Shown here one piece after another: positions 58,652 to 64,000 of a stretch of DNA of 64,000 bases (the first letter of the stretch is position 1; every line of letters begins with the position of its first letter). The stretch comes from Verrucomicrobiota bacterium (GTDB lineage Bacteria; Chlamydiota; Chlamydiia; Chlamydiales; SM23-39): positions 31,304 to 95,303 of the forward strand of contig JAGWZL010000003.1 of assembly GCA_018968815.1 (NCBI GenBank). The letters run 5' to 3'. A program made the translations under genes and the position numbers. The notes under the pieces are model-generated. The model saw nothing but the letters and a program-made list of their open reading frames with translations. It was not told the origin of the DNA and searched no databases.

Positions 58652-60141
58652 TGTATGATGCCATCATTATAGGCAGCGGCGCAGGAGGCGGCACAATCGC
58701 CCACCAACTGGCCAAAGCCGGCTGGAACATCCTGATCCTCGAGCGCGGCGGCTTTTTGCCAAGAGAAAAAGAGAACTGGCAGGCCGAAGCCGTTTTTCAA
58801 AAAGGGAGATACAACCCCCCAGAAATTTGGCGCGATATCGCAGGCAAACCCTTTGTTCCCGGCACCCACTATTACGTGGGAGGCAATACCAAATTTTATG
58901 GCGCCGCTCTATTGCGACTCAGAGAGAAAGATTTTGGCGAGGTGCAGCATTATGGCGGCCTCTCCCCCGCCTGGCCCCTCCAATATGAAGATTTTAAGCC
59001 CTATTACCAAAAAGCCGAAGAGCTCTTCGAAGTGCACGGAGCCAGAGGCGAAGACCCTTTAGAACCACCCGAAAACCGCCCCTACCCCTATCCTGCTGTG
59101 AGCCACGAACCCATCATCGCCCATATTTACGCCAAACTGAAGAAAGAGGGCTTGAGACCCTTCCACTTGCCGCTCGGCATCAGACTCAATGAAAAACAGC
59201 GAGAAAACAGCCTCTGCATCCGCTGCGACACCTGCGACGGTTTTCCTTGTTTGGCGGACGCTAAATCCGATGCGCACCACATGTGCATTGCCCCCATTCT
59301 CAAAATGCCCAATGTCACCTTGATGACCCATACCAAAGTAGAAAGGCTCATCGCCAAAAATGACGAAGTCACCGAAGCAGAAACTGACAGCGGCAAAAGG
59401 CTGCAAGCAAAACGGTTCATCGTCTCCTGTGGAGCCATCAATTCGGCAGCGCTGCTCCTCCGCTCTCAATTAGCCAACCGAAGCGACCAAGTAGGACGCC
59501 ACTATATGTGCCACAACAACTCGGCCATCGTTGCGATCTCCAAAGAAAAAAATGACGTCGTATATCAAAAAACAATCGGCATCAACGACTTTTATTACGG
59601 CGCAGACGATTCCAAATTGCCGCTCGGCCATATGCAGCTTCTCGGCAAAGTCAAAGGACCCATGCTCGCTGCAGACGCCCCTTTCTTCACACCCAAATTT
59701 GTGACCGAATGGATGGCCGATCACGCAATCGGTTGGTGGATCACTTCAGAAGACCTCCCTCATCCAGACAGCCGCGTGATGATCCAAGGAGATCAGATCC
59801 ATTTGCATTACATGCCAACCAATCTGGAGGCGCATCGCAGGCTTTTAAAAAAACTCAAAATGATCCTCAATTATACAGGACACCGGATCCATTTTCCCAT
59901 GACCGCTTATCTAGCAAAAAAAATTCCCATTGCAGGCGTCGCCCATCAAGTGGGAACATGCCGCTTCGGAAACGACCCCAAAACATCGGTGCTCGACATC
60001 CATTGCAAAGCCCATGATCTGAAAAACCTCTACGTCGTAGACGGCAGTTTTTTCCCAAGCGCAGGCGCCGTTAACCCCGCTCTCACAATCATTGCAAATG
60101 CCTTGCGCGTGGCAGACCATCTAACGAGGGAACGCATATGA
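58648..60141 (+). CDS. GMC-family FAD oxidoreductase
   Basis: 497 residues. FAD-binding YDAIIIGSGAGGGTIAHQLA, GGNTKFYGAALLRLREKDF, and the C-terminal VAHQVGTCRFGNDPKTSVLD plus NLYVVDGSFFPSAGAVNPAL with the conserved His and Asn are those of the glucose-methanol-choline family. A cysteine cluster CIRCDTCDGFPC near residue 190 is unusual for the family. The substrate may be a sugar acid or polyol, in keeping with the dehydrogenase gene it overlaps. Coupled by ATGA to tyrA after it. Membrane or exported location cannot be judged; no signal peptide is seen. Confidence 0.85.
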   Translation: MMYDAIIIGSGAGGGTIAHQLAKAGWNILILERGGFLPREKENWQAEAVFQKGRYNPPEIWRDIAGKPFVPGTHYYVGGNTKFYGAALLRLREKDFGEVQHYGGLSPAWPLQYEDFKPYYQKAEELFEVHGARGEDPLEPPENRPYPYPAVSHEPIIAHIYAKLKKEGLRPFHLPLGIRLNEKQRENSLCIRCDTCDGFPCLADAKSDAHHMCIAPILKMPNVTLMTHTKVERLIAKNDEVTEAETDSGKRLQAKRFIVSCGAINSAALLLRSQLANRSDQVGRHYMCHNNSAIVAISKEKNDVVYQKTIGINDFYYGADDSKLPLGHMQLLGKVKGPMLAADAPFFTPKFVTEWMADHAIGWWITSEDLPHPDSRVMIQGDQIHLHYMPTNLEAHRRLLKKLKMILNYTGHRIHFPMTAYLAKKIPIAGVAHQVGTCRFGNDPKTSVLDIHCKAHDLKNLYVVDGSFFPSAGAVNPALTIIANALRVADHLTRERI

Positions 60142-60875
60142 CCCGCTTTCGCAAAATAGGCATCATTGGCCTCGGACTGATCGGAGGCTCGATCGCCAAA
60201 AAACTGCACGCCAAAGGATATGCTCTGTATACCCCGAAATCCAAGCATAAAGACGTTCAAAAGGCAAAATCCCTGGTCACTATTTTACCGACACTCCAAG
60301 ATGTGGCCAATGAAGTGGACCTCATCATCATCGCCAGCCCCCTTTCCACCATCATTCCAATCGCCAAAAAAATCAAAGCCAAACATCCCCTTCTCGTCAT
60401 CGATGTGGGCAGTGTGAAAACCCAAATCGTGAAGGAATTTGAAAAACTCACCTCTAAACATGTGGAATTTCTCTCCACTCACCCAATGGCCGGTAGTGAA
60501 AAACAGGGGTTCGATGCCTCATCCGCTGATCTCTTTAAAGAGGCCCCCTGGATCATCGTGCCCCATAAGAAAAATAAGGCGAAAATCGCCCCCCTGATCC
60601 GAGAATTGGGGGCAAAACCGATCGAAATGAGCGCTCACGAACATGACGAAAAAACAGCCCTCATCTCCCACTTGCCTATGATCCTCTCCATAGCCCTTTG
60701 GGACTTCGTCCAGAAAAAAGACCCAACCAGCCTCCAAATCGCAGGCCCCTCTTTCCGCTCTATGACCCGCCTCGCTCACGGCAATACAGAGCTGTTCCAA
60801 GACATCAAAAAACATAACAAGCTGAAAATCAATCGCTTATGGAAAGACTGGATCCGTTTCCTTATCTCAAAATAA
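60138..60875 (+). CDS. tyrA: Prephenate dehydrogenase
   Basis: 245 residues, near the short end of the family. NAD motif KIGIIGLGLIGGSIAKKL, DVGSVKTQIV and THPMAGSEKQGF, the substrate site, are visible. It converts prephenate to hydroxyphenylpyruvate on the way to tyrosine. Its ATG overlaps the stop of the GMC gene. A leader peptide and promoter-like boxes lie between it and the DAHP synthase operon, so it may be transcribed both with the upstream genes and as a source for the downstream ones. Confidence 0.92.
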   Translation: MTRFRKIGIIGLGLIGGSIAKKLHAKGYALYTPKSKHKDVQKAKSLVTILPTLQDVANEVDLIIIASPLSTIIPIAKKIKAKHPLLVIDVGSVKTQIVKEFEKLTSKHVEFLSTHPMAGSEKQGFDASSADLFKEAPWIIVPHKKNKAKIAPLIRELGAKPIEMSAHEHDEKTALISHLPMILSIALWDFVQKKDPTSLQIAGPSFRSMTRLAHGNTELFQDIKKHNKLKINRLWKDWIRFLISK

Positions 60876-60878
60876 CCC

Positions 60879-60908
60879 TTGACTTCGAGGTAGGGACTGT
60901 GTTATCAT
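60879..60908 (+). promoter_or_regulatory. Putative promoter of the aromatic amino-acid operon
   Basis: TTGACT (60879-60884) and TATCAT (60903-60908), five of six matches each, with an 18-base spacer, lie directly after the tyrA stop. A start site about 7 bases downstream would fall at or near the ATG of the leader peptide at 60915, giving a leaderless or very short-leader transcript; an earlier start within tyrA is also possible. Confidence 0.5.
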
Positions 60909-60914
60909 TAAAGT

Positions 60915-60998
60915 ATGATTAAACAACAGTTAGACCCAATCCTTGCCGGTGCAAAACCAGCATTTGCTGTTGCTTTCTATTTCTATTTTGGCGCCTAA
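60915..60998 (+). CDS. Phe/Tyr-rich leader peptide (attenuator)
   Basis: 27 codons ending in FAVAFYFYFGA and a TAA: three Phe, two Tyr and Phe follow each other with only Ala/Val between, i.e. six aromatic residues in the last eleven. It lies between tyrA and the Tyr/Phe operon, 71 bases before the DAHP synthase ATG. Leader peptides of this kind (pheA, pheST and trp leaders) make ribosomes stall when the charged tRNA is scarce and so control a downstream hairpin. The hairpin GGCGC-CTAA-GCGCC (60990-61003) covers its stop codon. No good ribosome site is visible. Not detectable by usual gene-length cut-offs. Confidence 0.65.
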   Translation: MIKQQLDPILAGAKPAFAVAFYFYFGA

Positions 60999-61004
60999 GC
61001 GCCA
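60948..61004 (+). promoter_or_regulatory. Attenuator-like RNA structures at the leader stop
   Basis: A 6-bp stem TGGCGC/GCGCCA with CTAA loop (60989-61004) overlaps the leader's TAA. GGTGC at 60948-60952 can pair with the same GCGCC (60999-61003), and CAGCA-TT-TGCTG (60958-60969) forms another local hairpin, so mutually exclusive structures are possible. A run of T, expected of an intrinsic terminator, does not follow the stem, so control may act on translation rather than termination. Confidence 0.45.
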
Positions 61005-61069
61005 TTCATAAAACATTCACTATCAGATCCTTATAAATAACACAGAAAAAACAAAGAATAGGAATAGAG

Positions 61070-61885
61070 ATGTCTAAATTATTAACAGCCCCGAATGGGA
61101 AAAAAACAGTCATAGAAATAGGTCCTGTCCGTATTGGCGGAGAGGAGATCGTCCTCATTGCTGGCCCCTGTGCCGTAGAGAGTGAGGAGCAACTCGTTAA
61201 ATCGGGTCTTCATTTAAAGAAAGCGGGCGTAGCGATTTTACGCGCATCTGCCCATAAGCCGCGCACTTCGCCTTATAGTTTTCAGGGGCATGGCCTTGAG
61301 GGTCTGAAGATGCACCAGGCGGCGCAAAAGAAGCATGGTCTTCTGACGACGAGCGAGGTGATGGATCCGCGGCTTGTGGCGGAAGTGGCGGAGCATGTCG
61401 ATATTCTTTGGATTGGGGCGCGCAACATGCAAAACTTTGATCTTTTGAAAGAGGTAGGGCGATGCGGCAAGCCGATTATTTTGAAGCGGGGCGCATCGGC
61501 GACGGTGGAAGAGTGGATTATGAGCGCCGAGTACATTATGGCGCACGGCAATCCAAATGTGATTCTCTGCGAGAGGGGGATCCGGACGTTTGAGACTTCG
61601 ACGCGCTACACTCTTGATTTGAGCGCGGTTGCAGTCGCTCGTATGAAAACGCACTTGCCCATCATCGTCGATCCGAGCCATGCGGCAGGCCGTCCAGAAC
61701 TCATTGCAGCGCTTTGCAAGGCAGCGATTGCCGTTGGAGCCGATGGGTTGATTGTCGAAGCGCATCCCAATCCGAAAGAATCGATTTGCGATGCAGCGCA
61801 AGCTTTATCGCTGGAAGAGTTCGAGCAAATGGCCAAGGAATTAAAACCGCTTGCAGAGTCGATTGGGAGGAAACTATGTCTGTGA
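61070..61885 (+). CDS. aroF: 3-deoxy-7-phosphoheptulonate (DAHP) synthase, type I-beta
   Basis: 271 residues. It condenses erythrose 4-phosphate and PEP, the first step of the shikimate pathway. VLIAGPCAVESEEQL, RASAHKPRTSPYSFQGHG, LWIGARNMQNFDLL, IILKRG and IIVDPSHAAGRPEL are the motifs of the short AroA(I-beta) group related to KdsA, without a fused chorismate mutase. The start has AGGAATAGAG upstream. It heads the operon aroF-chorismate mutase-pheA-aminotransferase. KdsA is the main paralogue to separate; the DAHP-type EAHP and RNMQNF residues favour AroF. Confidence 0.92.
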   Translation: MSKLLTAPNGKKTVIEIGPVRIGGEEIVLIAGPCAVESEEQLVKSGLHLKKAGVAILRASAHKPRTSPYSFQGHGLEGLKMHQAAQKKHGLLTTSEVMDPRLVAEVAEHVDILWIGARNMQNFDLLKEVGRCGKPIILKRGASATVEEWIMSAEYIMAHGNPNVILCERGIRTFETSTRYTLDLSAVAVARMKTHLPIIVDPSHAAGRPELIAALCKAAIAVGADGLIVEAHPNPKESICDAAQALSLEEFEQMAKELKPLAESIGRKLCL

Positions 61886-62139
61886 AGGAATGGCGTGCAG
61901 AGATTGATCAACTGGATCAGACGATCATCGAAGCGCTCGGAAAGCGGGTCACGCTCGCGCGACAAATTGCGCGGGTGAAAAAAGAGCAGCGCTTGCCGAT
62001 TCTGGATGAGACCAGGGAAGAGGAGATTCGCTCTGGGGTGAAGAAACTGGCGAAAGCGCACGGGTTGAGTCCTCTCATCGTGGTCGAGATCATCCAGATG
62101 ATTTTGGATTATTCGAGAATTGAGATGGGTGCTGTATGA
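61876..62139 (+). CDS. Chorismate mutase (AroQ class)
   Basis: 87 residues, all helical: WRAEIDQLDQTIIEALGKRV, RQIARVKKEQRLPILDETRE and IVVEIIQMILDYSRIE. This is the free-standing AroQ fold that rearranges chorismate to prephenate. The ATG at 61876 overlaps the DAHP synthase gene by 10 bases and has GGGAGGAAA just upstream; the next gene follows by ATGA. Residues matching the catalytic Arg/Lys/Glu of AroQ are present. Confidence 0.9.
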   Translation: MSVKEWRAEIDQLDQTIIEALGKRVTLARQIARVKKEQRLPILDETREEEIRSGVKKLAKAHGLSPLIVVEIIQMILDYSRIEMGAV

Positions 62140-62903
62140 AAATTGCTTATCAAGGAATCCAGGGCGCTTATAGCCATAAGGCTTTGGAACAGATCGAGGG
62201 AGAAAAAGTGGGTCTGCCCACGTTCCATGATGTGTATGAGGCGGTCTCATCAGGGAAGGTCGATTTAGGTCTTTTGCCCATAGAGAATTCGCTCATAGGC
62301 ACGATCTATGAGACGATTGATCTATTGGCAGGCGGGGATTTGAAGATTGTGGGGGAAATCATCATCAAAATAGATCACTGTCTTTTGGCTTTGCCAGGGG
62401 CGAAGATCCAAAAGGTGCTGTCCCACCCAAAAGCGCTCGCGCAATGCACGAGGTTTTTCAAAGCCCATCCTGAATGGGAGATTGTCCCTCACTATGACAC
62501 AGCGGGCGCTGCGCACGATATCGCGATGTCAGGCGATCGAACAGTGGGAGCGATTGCCAGTGAAGCGGCGGCCAAAGAATATGGGCTTGAAATCATTCAA
62601 AGAAACGTGCAAGATCATGAGCAGAATTATACCCGCTTTTTTTTGATCTCAAAAACGGGCACAAGTGGCAACAAGGGGTCTCTTTGCTTTACATTGGATC
62701 ATGCGCCTGGCAAATTGGTGGAAATGTTGGATCAATTTGCGAAAGCAGGAATGAATTTGACACATATTGTGTCTCGTCCGATTCCGGGCAAACCGTTCGA
62801 GTATCTATTCTATGTAGATCTCGAAGGGCCGCAAGAAGGACTCAAAAAGATCAAAGCGAAATATTTAGGAAGTTATGAAACCATCAGCCACAGGCGCCAT
62901 TAG
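62136..62903 (+). CDS. pheA: Prephenate dehydratase with ACT domain
   Basis: 255 residues. IAYQGIQGAYSHKALEQ, GLLPIENSLIGTI, and the catalytic NYTRFFLI (Thr-Arg-Phe) are the dehydratase signature; from about 180 an ACT regulatory domain (SLCFTLDHAPGKLVEMLDQF, NLTHIVSRPIPGKPFEYLFY) with the GAL-like/ESRP positions suggests phenylalanine feedback. It makes phenylpyruvate. Overlaps chorismate mutase by ATGA and the aminotransferase by 29 bases. Confidence 0.94.
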   Translation: MKIAYQGIQGAYSHKALEQIEGEKVGLPTFHDVYEAVSSGKVDLGLLPIENSLIGTIYETIDLLAGGDLKIVGEIIIKIDHCLLALPGAKIQKVLSHPKALAQCTRFFKAHPEWEIVPHYDTAGAAHDIAMSGDRTVGAIASEAAAKEYGLEIIQRNVQDHEQNYTRFFLISKTGTSGNKGSLCFTLDHAPGKLVEMLDQFAKAGMNLTHIVSRPIPGKPFEYLFYVDLEGPQEGLKKIKAKYLGSYETISHRRH

Positions 62904-63954
62904 CGCGAAAGCCGACGAGCTGCGTCGAAAAGGGCGGCGGGTCTACAATTTTTCTGTGGGAGACATCATTTTACGCAATCATCCGCTGCTGATTGAAGCT
63001 GCGCAAAAGGTATTGCACGAAGGGGTATCGCCTTATCCACCGATCGCTGGGCTTTTTGAGTTGCGAACGGCGGCCAGCCAGTGGATGAATGAGCGGTATG
63101 GCTCGTCCTATTCTGTAGAGCAAACGGTTGTGACTACGGGGGGGAAATTTGGCATTTATGCCGCTTTGCAAGTGTTATTAAATCCTGGCGATGAGGTGAT
63201 TATTCCGGCGCCTTACTGGGTGTCTTATCCTGAAATGGTGCAGCTTGCCAAGGGCAAGCCGGTCATTGTGCAAACGCGTTGGAAGCTCACGCCTGAGCTT
63301 TTGCAAAAGGCGATCACTCCGAAGACCAAAGCGTTGATCTTGAATAATGCGTGCAATCCGACAGGGGCGCTCTACTCTCGAGAGGAGCTTGAGGCGCTGA
63401 TGCAGGTAGCGCTCAAAGCAAAGCTTTGGATTATTTCGGATGAGGTGTATAGCGAGATTGTCTTTGATGGGGCTCAGTTCATTTCTCTCGCCCAGTTTCC
63501 AAGCATGCAAGAGCGTTGCATCATCATTGAAAGTTGTTCCAAAAATTTTGCGATGGCTGGTTGGAGGGTAGGTTTTGCCTTTGGACCGCAAAAGATCATT
63601 GATCAGATCATTGCCCTGCAAAGCCATTCTACGACCAGCACATCGTATATGAGCCAAAAAGTGGCGCTTGCCGCTGTCCAAAATTGGAAAACCGTTGCAG
63701 AGTATGTACGAGAATCTTTGAGGCCGAGACGGAAGCTCTTTTTTGATACTCTACAAGTCGAAGCTCCGCCCTCTGCGATCTACTATTTTGCGAAAGTGGA
63801 TGGATGCGAAGAAATTTTGGAAAAAACTGGGGTGGCGCTTGTTCCAGGAGCCGCTTTTGGCACGCCTGGATATGCCCGCTTTTCCTTTTCTGCCACCGAA
63901 AGCGAGATCCGCGAAGGCCTTAAAGCCTTTTTGCAGAAGAATCAATCAGCCTAA
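62875..63954 (+). CDS. aspC: Aspartate/aromatic aminotransferase (class I, PLP)
   Basis: 359 residues. NACNPTGALYSREEL, the PLP lysine in CSKNFAMAGWRVGFAFG, and YARFSFSA are typical. The GISPYPPIAGLFELR-like stretch (EGVSPYPPIAGLFELR) belongs to the I-gamma subgroup (aspartate/prephenate/aromatic transferases). At this position in the operon it should convert phenylpyruvate and hydroxyphenylpyruvate to Phe and Tyr. Its ATG lies inside pheA. The stop is followed directly by the 19-base sequence also found after the gene at 4171. The last 46 bases of the window hold no gene I can call. Confidence 0.9.
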   Translation: MKPSATGAISAKADELRRKGRRVYNFSVGDIILRNHPLLIEAAQKVLHEGVSPYPPIAGLFELRTAASQWMNERYGSSYSVEQTVVTTGGKFGIYAALQVLLNPGDEVIIPAPYWVSYPEMVQLAKGKPVIVQTRWKLTPELLQKAITPKTKALILNNACNPTGALYSREELEALMQVALKAKLWIISDEVYSEIVFDGAQFISLAQFPSMQERCIIIESCSKNFAMAGWRVGFAFGPQKIIDQIIALQSHSTTSTSYMSQKVALAAVQNWKTVAEYVRESLRPRRKLFFDTLQVEAPPSAIYYFAKVDGCEEILEKTGVALVPGAAFGTPGYARFSFSATESEIREGLKAFLQKNQSA

Positions 63955-63972
63955 GAGACTGTCGTTGAAAAG
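63954..63972 (+). repeat. 19-base sequence shared with 4154-4172
   Basis: AGAGACTGTCGTTGAAAAG, starting with the last base of the aminotransferase stop codon. See the copy at 4154. It is followed by GTGCTTTTGGGCTGG, which does not match the first copy, so only these bases are shared within the window. Confidence 0.75.
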
Positions 63973-64000
63973 GTGCTTTTGGGCTGGTTCAAAGCTGAGT

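Noticed and set aside
1-64000. CRISPR array or cas genes
   Set aside because: The regular repeats seen (45, 40 and 75 bp) have no unique spacers and are tandem duplications of coding ends; no cas-like proteins are present.
1-64000. Transposase, integrase or phage structural genes
   Set aside because: None recognised; mobile-element evidence is limited to non-coding inverted repeats and att-like repeats.

Overview
The window is a stretch of chromosome from an environmental (amoeba-type) member of the phylum Chlamydiae; a Waddlia/Parachlamydia-like organism is my best guess from recall, not from a search. The evidence is a set of gene blocks and families typical of the phylum: an ATP/ADP translocase next to a second nucleotide-carrier-like protein, waaA directly after leuS, pyrG-ruvX-zwf-pgl, rpmG-lolE-lolD, folD with apbE, the two small basic proteins followed by ybeY and a CorC-type protein, and maf followed by a HEAT-repeat protein and an LptD-like outer-membrane protein. 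Coding density is high, most neighbouring genes overlap by 4-30 bases, and several start codons are GTG or TTG.

Layout. 1-7.8 kb: 3' end of a ubiG-like methyltransferase, thiol peroxidase, NAD malic enzyme, two energy-parasitism-type transporters, an HD phosphohydrolase and a GMP-reductase/IMPDH-like enzyme. 7.8-10.9 kb: a glycosyltransferase, then an accessory segment with a large inverted-repeat element, an unknown protein, a DUF2442 protein, a HicA/HicB-like pair, repeats derived from a tRNA 3' end, and two CAU tRNAs (elongator-type and initiator). 10.9-24.2 kb: LPS and cell-envelope genes (GT32, waaA, leuS) mixed with a lipase-like protein, a methyltransferase, an MBL hydrolase, a MATE transporter, a ubiquitin-specific-protease-like protein and a PPi-type phosphofructokinase. 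24.2-29.6 kb: CTP synthase and the oxidative pentose-phosphate genes. 29.6-48.2 kb: two unknown membrane proteins, tsaD, rpmG, lolED, ugd, a prenyl synthase, an ATP-grasp ligase, galE, mreD-like, suhB, a folD-apbE fusion, rnr, a repeat-expanded 3-methyladenine glycosylase, two DUF502 proteins, holC-like, ribosome-associated small proteins, ybeY and corC-like. 48.2-57.5 kb: DUF3604, a Pro/Ala-rich unknown, maf, HEAT, LptD-like, then a five-member tandem array of unknown ~90-residue genes. 57.5-64 kb: sugar/polyol oxidation genes, then Tyr/Phe biosynthesis.

Most striking points: (1) the five-gene paralogue array, each gene with its own conserved promoter and interleaved with partial copies of the LptD-like gene's 3' end; (2) a palindromic mobile element that sits in frame inside waaA as a 54-codon insert and also occurs, whole or in halves, in that array; (3) repeated tandem duplication of gene 3' ends, and an in-frame 75-bp triplication inside the glycosylase; (4) a USP-type deubiquitinase candidate with Cys, His and Asp boxes; (5) a short Phe/Tyr-rich leader peptide ahead of the DAHP synthase-chorismate mutase-prephenate dehydratase-aminotransferase operon, which looks like an attenuator; (6) a FolD-ApbE single reading frame with a lipoprotein signal in the middle.

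All family names come from reading the translated sequences. No searches were run, and gene order in other Chlamydiae is quoted from memory.
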